Assembly (NCBI RefSeq): GCF_020423045.1
Contig: NZ_CP081943.1
Location: 1,426,001 to 1,490,000, forward strand
Direction: 5' to 3'
Source of the DNA: Pseudomonas sp. MM213
Lineage (GTDB): Bacteria > Pseudomonadota > Gammaproteobacteria > Pseudomonadales > Pseudomonadaceae
Length of the DNA stretch: 64,000 bases
The position numbers were made by a program, and so were the translations under genes. The notes under the pieces are model-generated. The model was not told the origin of the DNA, ran no database searches, and saw only the letters and a program-made list of their open reading frames with translations. Positions 9,225 through 18,484 of the stretch are shown here, in pieces; position 1 is the stretch's first letter, and each line of letters opens with the position of its first letter.

Positions 9225-10790
9225 TTATGCCGGGGCCGATGTCCGGATCAAGTGATCGAATGCGCTCAGGGAAGCCTTGGCGCCCTCGCCTACTGCAATC
9301 ACAATCTGCTTGTACGGCACGGTCGTCACGTCACCGGCGGCGAACACGCCCGGCATCGAGGTTTCACCACGGGCATCGACGATGATCTCGCCGCGAGGCG
9401 ACAACTCGATGGTGCCTTTGAGCCAGTCGGTGTTGGGCAGCAGACCGATCTGCACGAAGATACCTTCAAGGCTCACCGTGTTGAACTCACCCGAATCGCG
9501 ATCCTTGTAGACCAGCCCGGTCACCTTCTGGCCGTCACCTTTCACTTCACTGGTCAGTGCGCTGGTGATGACATCGACGTTGGGCAGGCTGAACAACTTG
9601 CGTTGCAACACCGCATCGGCGCGCAGCTTGCTGTCGAATTCCAGCAGCGTGACGTGGCTGACAATACCGGCCAGATCGATCGCCGCTTCAACTCCGGAGT
9701 TACCGCCGCCGATCACCGCTACGCGCTTGCCTTTGAACAGCGGACCGTCGCAGTGCGGGCAGAAGCACACGCCTTTGGCTTTGTATTCCTGCTCGCCCGG
9801 CACACCCATTTCACGCCAGCGGGCGCCGGTGGCGAGGATCAGTGCCTTGGTCTTGAGGGTCGCACCGCTTTCGAAGCGAACCTCGTGCAACTCGCCTGGA
9901 TTCTTCGCCGGGATCAGCGCGGTGGCCCGTTGCAGGTTCATGATATCGACGTCGTATTGCTTGACGTGCTCTTCGAGCGCGCTGGCCAGTTTCGGCCCTT
10001 CGGTCTCCTGCACGGAGATGAAGTTCTCGATGGCCATGGTGTCCAGCACCTGCCCACCAAAACGCTCAGCCGCCACACCGGTGCGAATGCCTTTACGGGC
10101 GGCGTAGATCGCTGCCGAAGCACCGGCCGGGCCACCGCCGACCACCAGCACGTCAAAGGCTTCCTTGGCGCTGATTTTCTCGGCCTGACGCTCGGCACCA
10201 CTGGTGTCGATCTTGGCGAGGATTTCTTCCAGGCCCATGCGGCCCTGGCCGAAAATCTCGCCGTTCAGGTAAATGCTTGGCACGGCCATGATCTTGCGAT
10301 CATCGACTTCGGCCTGGAACAACGCGCCGTCGATAGCAACGTGGCGGATGTTCGGGTTGAGCACGGCCATCAGGTTCAGCGCTTGAACGACGTCCGGGCA
10401 GTTCTGGCAGGACAGCGAGAAGTAAGTCTCGAAGCTGAACTGGCCTTTGAGCGAGCGGATCTGTTCAATCACTTCCGCACTGGCTTTCGAAGGGTGGCCA
10501 CCGACTTGCAGCAGGGCCAGCACCAGCGAGGTAAATTCGTGGCCCATCGGGATGCCGGCGAAACGCAGGTTTATGTCGGCACCGGGGCGATTGATCGAGA
10601 ACGATGGTTTACGCGTGTCGTCACCGTTGTCGAGCAAAGTAATTTGGCTGGAAAGACTGGCAACGTCTTTCAGCAGTTCGAGCATTTCCCGGGATTTCGC
10701 ACCGTCGTCGAGGGATGCAACGATCTCGATCGGCTGGGTGACCCGTTCCAGGTACGATTTCAACTGGGCTTTAAGATTGGCGTCCAACAT
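9225..10790 (-). CDS. ahpF: Alkyl hydroperoxide reductase subunit F
   Basis: 521 aa, the standard length. It is the NADH-dependent flavoprotein that reduces AhpC. The N-terminal double-thioredoxin fold carries the CxxC pair SCQNCPD near residue 129. The FAD domain begins at [15 protein letters not shown], and the redox disulfide CFCPHCDGP lies near residue 345. NAD binding is at [12 protein letters not shown], and the C-terminal FAVGDVTT-like element reads [13 protein letters not shown]. It lies 129 bp downstream of ahpC on the same strand, with an intrinsic terminator between, so part of its expression may come from its own promoter or from readthrough. Confidence 0.98.
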   Translation of the reverse strand: MLDANLKAQLKSYLERVTQPIEIVASLDDGAKSREMLELLKDVASLSSQITLLDNGDDTRKPSFSINRPGADINLRFAGIPMGHEFTSLVLALLQVGGHPSKASAEVIEQIRSLKGQFSFETYFSLSCQNCPDVVQALNLMAVLNPNIRHVAIDGALFQAEVDDRKIMAVPSIYLNGEIFGQGRMGLEEILAKIDTSGAERQAEKISAKEAFDVLVVGGGPAGASAAIYAARKGIRTGVAAERFGGQVLDTMAIENFISVQETEGPKLASALEEHVKQYDVDIMNLQRATALIPAKNPGELHEVRFESGATLKTKALILATGARWREMGVPGEQEYKAKGVCFCPHCDGPLFKGKRVAVIGGGNSGVEAAIDLAGIVSHVTLLEFDSKLRADAVLQRKLFSLPNVDVITSALTSEVKGDGQKVTGLVYKDRDSGEFNTVSLEGIFVQIGLLPNTDWLKGTIELSPRGEIIVDARGETSMPGVFAAGDVTTVPYKQIVIAVGEGAKASLSAFDHLIRTSAPA

Positions 10791-10823
10791 ACGGGCGATT
10801 TCCTTTGCTTTTCTTGAGGCGAA

Positions 10824-10857
10824 AAAAAGCCCGAGCGAATCTCGCCCGGGCTTTTCT
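10824..10857 (-). terminator. Intrinsic terminator between ahpC and ahpF
   Basis: On the minus strand the sequence reads AAAGCCCGGGCGAG ATTCG CTCGGGCTTTTTTT, a strong hairpin with a T-run just upstream of ahpF. It would limit readthrough from ahpC, consistent with the much higher AhpC level known in bacteria. Confidence 0.9.
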
Positions 10858-10918
10858 ATTGGGCGGTGCAGCTTACTGAGTAGGTGCGGAGTTCCGCCCT
10901 TTGAAGCGTGTCACAGAC

Positions 10919-11482
10919 TTAGATCTTGCCGACCAGGTCCAGGGACGGAGCCAGAGTGGCCTCGCCTTCTTTCCACTTGGCTGGGCAAACCTGGCCTGGG
11001 TGAGCAGCGACGTACTGGGCAGCCTTGATTTTGCGCAGCAGCTCGGAAGCGTCACGGCCAACGCCGCCATCGTTCAGCTCAACGATTTTGATCTGGCCTT
11101 CTGGGTTGATCACGAAGGTGCCACGGTCAGCCAGACCAGCATCTTCGATCAGTACGTCGAAGTTGCGGGAGATAGCGTGGGTCGGGTCGCCGATCATGGT
11201 GTACTGGATTTTGCCGATGGCTGGCGAAGTGTTGTGCCAGGCAGCGTGGGCAAAATGGGTGTCAGTGGAAACGCTGTAGATCTCGACGCCCAGTTTCTGG
11301 AACGCGTCGTAGTTGTCAGCCAGGTCTTCCAGTTCGGTCGGGCAAACGAAGGTGAAGTCTGCTGGGTAGAAGAATACAACCGACCACTTGCCTTTCAGGT
11401 CAGCGTCCGAGACTTTTACGAAGTCGCCGTTTTTGAATGCGTCAGCTTTGAATGGTTTAACTTGGCTGTTGATGATAGGCAT
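10919..11482 (-). CDS. ahpC: Alkyl hydroperoxide reductase subunit C (typical 2-Cys peroxiredoxin)
   Basis: 187 aa from the ATG at 11482 (SD GGAG, family start [11 protein letters not shown]). It reduces H2O2, organic peroxides and peroxynitrite using electrons from AhpF. The peroxidatic cysteine is C47 ([11 protein letters not shown]) and the resolving cysteine is C166 (GQVCPAKW). The C-terminal tail is intact. Regulation by OxyR is usual in pseudomonads, but no box was confirmed here. Confidence 0.98.
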   Translation of the reverse strand: MPIINSQVKPFKADAFKNGDFVKVSDADLKGKWSVVFFYPADFTFVCPTELEDLADNYDAFQKLGVEIYSVSTDTHFAHAAWHNTSPAIGKIQYTMIGDPTHAISRNFDVLIEDAGLADRGTFVINPEGQIKIVELNDGGVGRDASELLRKIKAAQYVAAHPGQVCPAKWKEGEATLAPSLDLVGKI

Positions 11483-11620
11483 CGTTGACTCTCCGTCAGG
11501 GGTTAAGAAGTTGATGGAGTGAACTCTACCCACTCGACGGACGGATGGCTCATTGGCAAACCTCATGCTGCTGATTGGTTTTCGCTATTAGCAGGCAGTA
11601 TTAATAGAAGGAAAAGGTAT

Positions 11621-12559
11621 CTAGGGCGCCAACGGCTTTTCCGAAATCCGCGTCATTCCCAGAAATGGACTGGCTTCTACGTAACGCATGGCCGATTTCA
11701 TATCCTTCCAGCCGACGTAACTCATCAGCGATTTCAAATCCCAACCGCTTTGATGAGCCCACGTGGCAAAACCCCGTCGCAACGAATGGCTGGTGTAGTG
11801 CTCGGCCGCAATGCCGGCGCGCTCCAGTGCCTGGCGCAATAACGGAATGATGCTGTTGGCGTGCAAGCCCTCTTCGCTCAAATGCCCCCAGCGGTCGATG
11901 CCACGGAACACCGGCCCGCGCACCAATGCGGCCTCGGTCATCCAGTCGATGTATGCCTGCACCGGACACAAGCGCTGCAACGCCGGCGTCTGGTAAGTCT
12001 TGCCAAGGTTTTCGCGGTCGCTCTTGCTGCGAGGCAGATACAGGGTGATGCCTGAACCGGCACTGGCCTGCACGTGCTCAATCTGTAGGCGGCATAACTC
12101 GTCGCTGCGGAAACCGCGCCAGAAGCCCAGCAAGATCAGCGCCCTATCGCGCCGGGCTCTTAACAGGGCCGGTCGGTCGTCTTTTGATTTCGCGGTTTGC
12201 GCCTCCTGCTCAAGCCAGGCCACCACTTGCTCCAGATGCTGAAGCTGCAATGGTTCAGCCTGCTTCTCCTGCGCCGGGTGCAGCGCGCGGATGCCTTTGA
12301 AGACTTTGCGCACCACGGGCGCCTTGGTCGGATCGGCAAACCCCTGGCTGTTGTGCCACTGCGCCAGCGCCGACAACCGCAGCTTTAACGTATTGATCGA
12401 TAACTCACCCGCATACGCCACCAGATAACGCGCAACGCTGTCAGCCGTGGCCGGCAGAAACCCGCCCCAATCGACTTCGAAATGTTCGATGGCCGCCCGG
12501 TAACTTCGGCGAGTGTTGTCGCGCGTGGCGGCTTGCAGGTAACGATCCAGATCGCTCAT
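11621..12559 (-). CDS. Tyrosine recombinase, TnpS-like
   Basis: 312 aa from the ATG at 12559 (MSDLDRYLQAATRDNTRRSY); an in-frame start at 12610 would add 17 residues. An N-terminal SAM-like core-binding domain is followed by the catalytic domain with Arg in FWRGFRSDELC, HxxR as TSHSLRRGF and the nucleophile Tyr in MRYVEAS. It is divergent from a KfrA-like coiled-coil gene. That pairing and both sizes fit TnpS/TnpT, the cointegrate-resolution proteins of Tn4651-type Tn3-family transposons. No transposase lies nearby. It could alternatively be a generic chromosomal XerC/D-like integrase. Confidence 0.85.
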   Translation of the reverse strand: MSDLDRYLQAATRDNTRRSYRAAIEHFEVDWGGFLPATADSVARYLVAYAGELSINTLKLRLSALAQWHNSQGFADPTKAPVVRKVFKGIRALHPAQEKQAEPLQLQHLEQVVAWLEQEAQTAKSKDDRPALLRARRDRALILLGFWRGFRSDELCRLQIEHVQASAGSGITLYLPRSKSDRENLGKTYQTPALQRLCPVQAYIDWMTEAALVRGPVFRGIDRWGHLSEEGLHANSIIPLLRQALERAGIAAEHYTSHSLRRGFATWAHQSGWDLKSLMSYVGWKDMKSAMRYVEASPFLGMTRISEKPLAP

Positions 12560-12623
12560 GGGCTTACTTCTCGAAGGCGTACTGATTTCTTGGCTGAAAA
12601 GCCGCGCCAAAGCGCATCACATT

Positions 12624-12714
12624 GGGTAATACCAGTATATCCCGTGTGAATACTTCGTGTATTTAATGTTGTTTGTTGGCGTGGTACATTATGTACTTTA
12701 GTGGTACGTACCAC
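12624..12714. promoter_or_regulatory. Ladder of inverted repeats between recombinase and KfrA-like gene (possible recombination site/operator)
   Basis: Four small inverted repeats follow one another: ATAC-CA-GTAT at 12629-12638, AATAC-TTCGT-GTATT at 12649-12663, GTAC-N5-GTAC at 12684-12696, and the perfect 14-bp palindrome GTGGTACGTACCAC at 12701-12714. GTGGTAC also occurs at 12681 as a direct copy. In Tn4651 the resolution site lies between tnpS and tnpT, so this may be the equivalent crossover/operator region. That role is inferred, not shown. Confidence 0.55.
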
Positions 12715-12737
12715 AGTACGAAATCGTAGGAGAGTTC

Positions 12738-13748
12738 ATGGCACGCGGCGGTGTAAACAAAGCAGTGGTGCAAGCGGCACGCTTGGCAATTCTGGCTCGC
12801 GGTGAAAACCCCAGCATCGATGCAGTACGGATCGAAATGGGCAATACCGGCTCGAAAACCACTATTCACCGGTACTTGAAGGAGCTGGATGACGGCGCCG
12901 AGCCGGTAGCGCCCTCCTCCGAACCCATCGACGACGAGCTGGCCGGGCTGGTCTCGCGCCTTGCGCAACGGCTCAAAGAGCAGGCGCAGGAACCCATCGA
13001 TCAGGCACGCGCGCAGTTCGAACAGCAACGAAAAGACCTGGAAAGCCAGCTGACAGACGCCCAGGAAGCCAACAGCGAATTGCAGCAGCAGTACGAGATT
13101 CAAACCCTGGCGCTGACGCAGGAGTCCGACACCCTGCAAAACACCCTGTCGATGCTGCAGACCGAGCAAACCCGCAACGCCGGAATGAACCAGGCGCTCG
13201 CTGATTTCGAGTTGCGCTTGCAGGACAAGGACGAGCAGATCCGCTCCCTTGAGGAAAAGCACCTGCACGCCCGTGACGCACTTGAGCACTATCGCAATGC
13301 CGTCAAAGAGCAGCGCGAGCAGGAACAAAGCCGCCACGAAGGCCAGGTGCAGCAGATTCAGATGGAGTTGCGCCAGGCCCAGCAAAGCGCCCTGGTGCGC
13401 CAGGATGAAATCACCCAGTTGCACCGCGACAACGAACGCCTGCTGACCGAAAATCGCGGCACATTGCGCGAGCTGAGCCTGCTGCAGGAACAGCTCAAGC
13501 ACACCCATACCCGCCAGGATCAACTGCTGGAACAGGTCAACCGGATCGACAGCGAACGCACCCTCCTCCAGGAACGCCTGCGCGCAGCACTGCTGGAGAG
13601 CCAGTCGCTGAAGCAGAACGTCGAGGAACAGTCGCAGATAAACAAAGCGCTGGAAATTGAATTACTGAAGACTCAGGCGAGCCTCGATGAAAGCGTGCGC
13701 CTGGCAGCGGTCATTGCGACAGCGCCAGACGCAGCCAAGGCCGATTAA
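12738..13748 (+). CDS. KfrA-like DNA-binding coiled-coil protein, TnpT-like
   Basis: 336 aa; GGAG precedes the ATG. The N-terminus (to about residue 115) is a KfrA_N helix-turn-helix region ([30 protein letters not shown]). Residues 85-330 are an almost unbroken Gln/Glu-rich coiled coil. KfrA proteins are plasmid regulators with long alpha-helical tails; TnpT of Tn4651 has the same plan and works with TnpS. It overlaps the end of gor by 4 bp, tail to tail. It probably binds the palindromes in its own upstream region. Confidence 0.85.
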   Translation: MARGGVNKAVVQAARLAILARGENPSIDAVRIEMGNTGSKTTIHRYLKELDDGAEPVAPSSEPIDDELAGLVSRLAQRLKEQAQEPIDQARAQFEQQRKDLESQLTDAQEANSELQQQYEIQTLALTQESDTLQNTLSMLQTEQTRNAGMNQALADFELRLQDKDEQIRSLEEKHLHARDALEHYRNAVKEQREQEQSRHEGQVQQIQMELRQAQQSALVRQDEITQLHRDNERLLTENRGTLRELSLLQEQLKHTHTRQDQLLEQVNRIDSERTLLQERLRAALLESQSLKQNVEEQSQINKALEIELLKTQASLDESVRLAAVIATAPDAAKAD

Positions 13749-15103
13749 CCCGCGACCGGTGTACGCATGGTGACGAACTCTTCGGCGGCCGTCGGGTGCA
13801 CGCCGATGGTTTCGTCGAAGTCGCGCTTGGTAGCGCCCGCCTTCAAGGCAATCGCCAGACCTTGCACGATCTCGCCGGCATCCGGTCCGACCATGTGGCA
13901 ACCCAACACCTTGTCGGTTTTGCCGTCCACCACGAGCTTCATCAGCGTGCGTTCCTGACATTCGGTCAGGGTCAGCTTCATCGGGCGGAAACGGCTTTCG
14001 AAAATCACCACGTCATGGCCGGCCTCGCGAGCCTCTTCTTCCGTGAGGCCGACTGTGCCGATGTTCGGCAAGCTGAACACGGCCGTCGGGATCATCTTGT
14101 AATCCACCGGGCGATACTGCTCAGGCTTGAACAAGCGACGCGCAATGGCCATGCCTTCAGCCAGCGCAACCGGCGTGAGCTGAACCCGGCCAATCACATC
14201 GCCCAGTGCGAGGATCGACGGTTCGGCGGTCTGGTATTGCTCATCGACCTCAACGAAGCCTTTCTTGTCGAGTTTGACCCCGGTGTTTTCCAGCCCCAGG
14301 TTGTCCAGCATCGGACGCCGGCCGGTGGCGTAGAACACGCAATCCGCCTCCAGTTCGCGACCGTCCTTCAGCGTTGCCTTCAAGCTGCCGTCGGCGAGCT
14401 TTTCAATGCGCTCGATGTCGGCATTGAATTGCAGGTTCATGCCACGTTTGGTCAGTTCTTCCTGCAAGTGCTTGCGCACCGCGCCGTCGAAACCGCGCAG
14501 GAACAGATCCCCGCGATACAGCAACGTGGTTTCGGCGCCCAGGCCGTGGAAAATACCGGCGAATTCAACGGCGATGTAACCGCCACCGACAACCAGCACA
14601 CGTTTTGGCAGCTCTTTGAGGAAGAATGCCTGGTTGGAGCTGATCGCGTGTTCATGCCCCGGAATCTCCGGAATCTGCGGCCAGCCGCCCGTGGCGATCA
14701 GGATGTTCTTCGCCGTAAAACGCTCGCCATTAATCTCGACCGTATTAGGATCGACGATCTTCGCGTGACCTTCATGCAAGGTCACGCCGCTATTGACCAG
14801 CAGGTTGCGATAGATGCCATTCAGGCGATTGATCTCGCGATCCTTGTTGGCAATCAGCGTTGCCCAATCAAACTGTGCTTCGCCCGGCGTCCAGCCAAAG
14901 CCCGAAGATTGCTCGAAGTCTTCGGCGAAGTGCGCACCGTAGACCAGCAACTTCTTCGGCACGCAGCCGACGTTCACGCACGTACCGCCCAGGTAGCGGC
15001 TCTCGGCCACGGCCACTTTCGCGCCAAACCCGGCCGAAAAACGCGCCGCTCGCACACCGCCGGAACCGGCGCCAATCACATAAAGGTCAAAATCGTAGGC
15101 CAT
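13745..15103 (-). CDS. gor: Glutathione reductase
   Basis: 452 aa from the ATG at 15103 (SD GAGGAG 7 nt upstream). It reduces GSSG with NADPH. The FAD motif is [13 protein letters not shown], and the redox disulfide is C42/C47 ([13 protein letters not shown]). The NADPH motif is [13 protein letters not shown] followed by Arg-containing [12 protein letters not shown]. The second FAD motif is ILALGDVIG, and the catalytic His-Glu lies in GVHPTAAEE. It is convergent with the KfrA-like gene, and galU lies upstream on the same strand behind a terminator. Confidence 0.97.
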   Translation of the reverse strand: MAYDFDLYVIGAGSGGVRAARFSAGFGAKVAVAESRYLGGTCVNVGCVPKKLLVYGAHFAEDFEQSSGFGWTPGEAQFDWATLIANKDREINRLNGIYRNLLVNSGVTLHEGHAKIVDPNTVEINGERFTAKNILIATGGWPQIPEIPGHEHAISSNQAFFLKELPKRVLVVGGGYIAVEFAGIFHGLGAETTLLYRGDLFLRGFDGAVRKHLQEELTKRGMNLQFNADIERIEKLADGSLKATLKDGRELEADCVFYATGRRPMLDNLGLENTGVKLDKKGFVEVDEQYQTAEPSILALGDVIGRVQLTPVALAEGMAIARRLFKPEQYRPVDYKMIPTAVFSLPNIGTVGLTEEEAREAGHDVVIFESRFRPMKLTLTECQERTLMKLVVDGKTDKVLGCHMVGPDAGEIVQGLAIALKAGATKRDFDETIGVHPTAAEEFVTMRTPVAG

Positions 15104-15185
15104 TTTCAATCTCCTCGGCAGGCAAACAGCATACCCGCAGACGTCCGTTGGGCAAGCGCTGCAAACGATATGGGGCCGGAAAATG

Positions 15186-15212
15186 AAAAAGCCACCCGAA
15201 GGTGGCTTTTAA
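15186..15212 (-). terminator. Intrinsic terminator of galU
   Basis: AAAAGCCACC TTCG GGTGGCTTTTT on the minus strand, about 20 bp after the galU stop: a stem with a UUCG loop and a T-run. Confidence 0.92.
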
Positions 15213-15234
15213 GAAACAAGCAAATCAAACGCTA

Positions 15235-16074
15235 TCAGTAAGCCTTGCCAGTCTTGTAGAAGTTCTCGAAGCAGAAGTTGGTTGCTTCGATGTAGCCTTC
15301 AGCGCCACCGCAGTCGAAACGCTTGCCTTTGAACTTGTAGGCAATGACGCAACCGTTTTGCGCCTGTTTCATCAAGGCGTCGGTGATCTGGATCTCGCCG
15401 CCCTTGCCTGGCTCGGTTTGCTTGATCAGGTCGAAGATGTCCGGGGTCAGGATGTAACGACCGATGATCGCCAGGTTCGACGGTGCGTCTTCCGGGGCTG
15501 GTTTCTCGACCATGTTGCGAACGCGGTAGAGGTCATCACCGATCAGGTCACCGGCAATTACGCCGTACTTGTTGGTTTCCTGCGGATCGACTTCCTGGAT
15601 CGCAATGATCGAGCAGCGGTACTGTTTGTACAGCTTGACCATCTGTGTCAGTACGCCGTCACCGTCGAGGTTGACGCACAAGTCATCCGCCAACACCACG
15701 GCGAAAGGTTCGTCGCCGATCAGCGGACGACCGGTCAGGATGGCATGACCCAGGCCTTTCATTTCGGTCTGGCGAGTGTAGGAGAAAGAGCACTCGTCGA
15801 GCAGTTTGCGGATACCGACCAGGTATTTCTCTTTGTCGGTGCCCTTGATCTGGTTTTCCAGCTCGTAGCTGATGTCGAAGTGGTCTTCCAGGGCGCGCTT
15901 GCCACGACCGGTAACGATGGAGATTTCGGTCAAACCGGCATCCAGAGCTTCTTCGACGCCGTACTGGATCAGTGGCTTGTTTACCACCGGCAGCATTTCT
16001 TTGGGCATGGCTTTAGTCGCTGGCAGGAAGCGAGTACCGTAACCGGCTGCTGGGAACAAGCATTTCTTGATCAT
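15235..16074 (-). CDS. galU: UTP-glucose-1-phosphate uridylyltransferase
   Basis: 279 aa, full length. It makes UDP-glucose for LPS core, exopolysaccharide and trehalose pathways. The N-terminal nucleotide-binding motif is FPAAGYGTRFLPATKAMPKE. KPLIQYGVEEA, the GHAILTGRPLIGDEPFAVVL catalytic stretch and the KPAPEDAPSNLAIIGRYIL loop are all present. It is a single gene with its own terminator; gor follows downstream. Confidence 0.98.
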   Translation of the reverse strand: MIKKCLFPAAGYGTRFLPATKAMPKEMLPVVNKPLIQYGVEEALDAGLTEISIVTGRGKRALEDHFDISYELENQIKGTDKEKYLVGIRKLLDECSFSYTRQTEMKGLGHAILTGRPLIGDEPFAVVLADDLCVNLDGDGVLTQMVKLYKQYRCSIIAIQEVDPQETNKYGVIAGDLIGDDLYRVRNMVEKPAPEDAPSNLAIIGRYILTPDIFDLIKQTEPGKGGEIQITDALMKQAQNGCVIAYKFKGKRFDCGGAEGYIEATNFCFENFYKTGKAY

Positions 16075-16353
16075 AAAAGTCCTTGAAAGGGCTGTGTGTA
16101 CGAGTTTCGGCGCAGTCTAATCAGGCGGCGTGCACCTTACAATGCCCCGCACTGGCTAACCGATGCCAACATAGAGAAATATTCTTGCGGATAGTTCCGC
16201 AGAACGTCGCGATGCCTCTTATAGATAGCAGATTTTCGGGGCTGCACAGGTGACAACCGAGCATGCAATCGCAACCACCCTACACCCATCAACACCGGTT
16301 GCGTGCGTTTGGCGTTATCATTGCGCAATTGAACCAGCCAACGAGGCAGATAG

Positions 16354-16542
16354 ATGTCGGTAGCAAAAAGTGTCAACGGGTTCCTGATCAATCAGGCGAA
16401 AGACGGCCAGTGGTGGGTAGCCAGCGTCAGCGGCGAGAATATCGCCGGGCCATTCCCGACTGAAGCGTTGGCGATTGAAGTGGCGTCTGTATTGGAACTC
16501 GAACACCCGGAGCCCAAGCGTCGCGGCAAGGACAAGTCCTGA
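16354..16542 (+). CDS. Small conserved protein (62 aa)
   Basis: 62 aa (MSVAKSVNGFLINQAKDGQW at the start) with a basic tail (KRRGKDKS). GAGG lies 9 nt before the ATG. No signal peptide or membrane segment is present. A short beta-rich core followed by a helix suggests a compact cytosolic protein. It looks like a Pseudomonas-specific small protein; no function is recognised. A terminator follows. Confidence 0.75.
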   Translation: MSVAKSVNGFLINQAKDGQWWVASVSGENIAGPFPTEALAIEVASVLELEHPEPKRRGKDKS

Positions 16543-16565
16543 TCCGGAGCCGATTTGCATGACCA

Positions 16566-16592
16566 AGCCCTGCCTCGCGCAGGGCTTTTTTG
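16566..16592 (+). terminator. Intrinsic terminator
   Basis: AGCCCTGC CTCGC GCAGGGCTTTTTT, 24 bp after the 62-aa gene. Confidence 0.92.
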
Positions 16593-16683
16593 TGATTGGA
16601 TGAAACGAAGTGGCCTTTCGCTATAACCTTTTGATTCCGGCGCTGTCACAGGCTTAGCCCATCACCCTGACGACGACCACGAC

Positions 16684-16965
16684 ATGAATAGATTTTTGCC
16701 TTTGATTGCGATATTGGCCCTGAGTGGCTGCGCCACCTCTGAAAAGACTTACCTGGGCAATGGCGAAACAGGCCTGTCCATCGACTGCTCCGGCGAAGCC
16801 AATTCCTGGGCCTCCTGCTATGAAAAAGCCGATGCCTCCTGCGCCGGCACCGGCTATCGAATCGTCGGCACTGACGGAACCCCGTCGACCAAGGAAAGCG
16901 ACAAGACTCTCGGCGTCGACGTAGGCAACTACAAAAACCGCAGCGTCGTGGTGGTCTGCAAGTAA
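16684..16965 (+). CDS. Small lipoprotein
   Basis: 93 aa with a lipobox LALSGC, so acylated at C17 and membrane-anchored. The mature part holds further cysteines (IDCSGE, ASCYEKADASCAG, VVVCK) that could form two disulfides. It resembles small Pseudomonas lipoproteins of unknown function. The ATG follows gacgaccacgac, with no strong SD. Confidence 0.8.
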   Translation: MNRFLPLIAILALSGCATSEKTYLGNGETGLSIDCSGEANSWASCYEKADASCAGTGYRIVGTDGTPSTKESDKTLGVDVGNYKNRSVVVVCK

Positions 16966-16976
16966 GGCGCCCTGCC

Positions 16977-17207
16977 CTACATGTGAATTTCGGCGAACTT
17001 GATCCCGAGACCGCGCACGGTCTCGATCAGATCGTCGAGACGACTGAAGGATTCGACTTCATCGTTATCGTCCACCAGAAAATAGCTGCGTCCGGCGCTT
17101 TTCTTGAAAAACACGATCCATTCCCCCGGATCAGCCGGATTTTGAATCACATGGGTAGCAGAGATGTGACCCTCTGCGTGCCGTTCCCGTACCTGCTCTC
17201 GCTTCAT
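16977..17207 (-). CDS. Small conserved protein (76 aa)
   Basis: 76 aa from the ATG at 17207 (SD GGAG; MKREQVRERHAEGH). It has the pattern ATHVIQNPADPGEWIVFFKK and FLVDDNDEVESF. No signal peptide. No family is recognised with confidence; it looks like a compact alpha/beta cytosolic protein. It is convergent with the lipoprotein gene at 16684. Confidence 0.75.
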   Translation of the reverse strand: MKREQVRERHAEGHISATHVIQNPADPGEWIVFFKKSAGRSYFLVDDNDEVESFSRLDDLIETVRGLGIKFAEIHM

Positions 17208-17227
17208 GCTCGACTCCAGAAATGACA

Positions 17228-17256
17228 ATGCCGCCAAAGCGTTGCTTTGACGGCAT
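17228..17256. repeat. Inverted repeat upstream of 17207 gene
   Basis: TGCCGCCAAAGC GTT GCTTTGACGGCA (11 of 12 pairs) lies between two minus-strand genes. It has no T-run on either side, so it is only a weak terminator candidate for the lipoprotein gene at 17280-17639. Confidence 0.4.
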
Positions 17257-17279
17257 CGATGCTGACTGTCGCCAGTCTA

Positions 17280-17639
17280 TCAGCCGGAAATGCACGCCGT
17301 GGCGGCATCGCGCACATCCATGGGGCGTAATGGCACATTGGAGATGCGCTCATGCAGCTTGATGCTGCTGCCACTGGAACGTTCTTCGATATCGAATACA
17401 GCGGCCGGACCCGAGGAGAACTTCTGCGGCACGATGACCCGCACGCCGTCTTTGCCCTGCGGCTCGACTTGCAGGGCACCGCGGCTACCGGCCAGTTTCT
17501 CGGTCAGGCATTGCGCGTACTCATGGGGCTTCTTGCCTGAAATCACGCTCATGGTGGGCAGCGTCTCGTTGATTTCCGAGACACTCGCACAACCACTCAT
17601 CGCCAACGCCAATGGCAAAACCCACGCACCCCACTTCAT
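17280..17639 (-). CDS. Small lipoprotein
   Basis: 119 aa from the ATG at 17639 (SD GAGG 7 nt upstream). The signal sequence MKWGAWVLPLALAMSGC ends in a lipobox, predicting acylation at C17. Two more cysteines are present (AQCLTEKL, ATACISG). The in-frame start at 17714 adds 25 residues that spoil the signal sequence and is rejected. Function unknown; probably outer membrane. Confidence 0.8.
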   Translation of the reverse strand: MKWGAWVLPLALAMSGCASVSEINETLPTMSVISGKKPHEYAQCLTEKLAGSRGALQVEPQGKDGVRVIVPQKFSSGPAAVFDIEERSSGSSIKLHERISNVPLRPMDVRDAATACISG

Positions 17640-17851
17640 AAAAAACCTCCGATAAAGCCCCTCCGACAGCACAAATGCTGGTTTTCTCCGAGGCCCACTG
17701 CTTTTATCGCTCATAGAATTCCGAATAACTGTTTTTAATTGTCAAAGCGGAGCCCGACGACCGGATAATAACCCGTTCGGGCTGATAAACTGCGCCAATC
17801 GCCCATGCTATCGTTTTGATTTTGTAGAAAAAGCCCTTCTGGAGGCGCCTC

Positions 17852-18154
17852 ATGAAATTTATCCACCAGCGCGAGCACCTCAACGAAGACGACATCGTCG
17901 TCATCCAGTGCTCGCAAATGTGCAACATCCGCTTGATGAACGACGCCAATTTCCGCAGCTTCAAGAATGGCGGCCGTCACACTTACCATGGTGGTGCATT
18001 CGACACCTTCCCGGCCCGTATTACTGCACCAAGCACCGGTTTCTGGAACATCACCATCGACACCGTCAATCGTCGGGCGATCAGCGTGACCCGCAAACCG
18101 ACCTTGTCCCACTCGATCAAGATCATCCGCCGCTCCAGCTCGAAACTGAGCTGA
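17852..18154 (+). CDS. DUF1883-type protein
   Basis: 100 aa (MKFIHQREHLNEDDIVVIQC at the start). It carries the small beta-rich DUF1883 pattern: CNIRLMNDANFRSFKNG, HTYHGGAFDTFPARI and FWNITIDTVNRR. In other proteins DUF1883 is found next to TIR domains; here it stands alone. Its biochemical role is unknown. GGAGG precedes the ATG. Confidence 0.85.
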   Translation: MKFIHQREHLNEDDIVVIQCSQMCNIRLMNDANFRSFKNGGRHTYHGGAFDTFPARITAPSTGFWNITIDTVNRRAISVTRKPTLSHSIKIIRRSSSKLS

Positions 18155-18182
18155 ACGCCGCCCGACGCGAACATAAGCAGGT

Positions 18183-18359
18183 ATGACCGTGGCTCAAACG
18201 ACCAAGTACGTCATCAAATACAAACTCAACGGCGAACGCCGCTTCGAATTTGCCCAGCTTGAAAACGGCACCGAAGCAGAAGCCAGAGCCGCGCTGGACG
18301 CCATTCATGGCCAGGGCGAAGACGTTATCAGCGAGATCAGCGTCAGCAAAGCGCTGTAA
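18183..18359 (+). CDS. Small protein (58 aa)
   Basis: 58 aa (MTVAQTTKYVIKYKLNGERR at the start), starting 28 bp after the DUF1883 gene on the same strand, so probably cotranscribed. The region just upstream (agcaggtatg) has a weak SD. The composition (beta strands, then a helix EAEARAALDAIHG) suggests a folded small domain. No function is recognised. Confidence 0.7.
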   Translation: MTVAQTTKYVIKYKLNGERRFEFAQLENGTEAEARAALDAIHGQGEDVISEISVSKAL

Positions 18360-18401
18360 CGGGATTCGGAGCGACAACCGGGATGTCTGCTCCGTCCGTT
18401 G

Positions 18402-18451
18402 AATTTGACCGCAAGCGCCGGAGTGTTCACGACGGCAGCGCTCCCTAGACT
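18402..18451 (+). promoter_or_regulatory. Ada-box promoter of the 2OG-oxygenase/alkB unit
   Basis: AAT-TTGACC-GCAA at 18402-18414 matches the E. coli Ada box AAT-N6-GCAA. A -10-like TAGACT lies at 18446-18451, exactly 44 bp from the AAT. A 25-bp block (GAATTTGACCGCAAG plus 10 bp) is shared, with one mismatch, with the ada promoter at 19869. Confidence 0.8.
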
Positions 18452-18484
18452 GGCCACCTCAACCCTGGGTTAAGGAGTCAGCAC

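Noticed and set aside
9207..10817. A 536-codon open frame antisense to ahpF
   Set aside because: ahpF is complete with both CxxC motifs; the antisense translation has no family features.
11621..13748. A prophage or integrative element
   Set aside because: Only the recombinase and KfrA-like gene are present, with core genes directly on both sides; no phage, conjugation or attachment repeats were seen.
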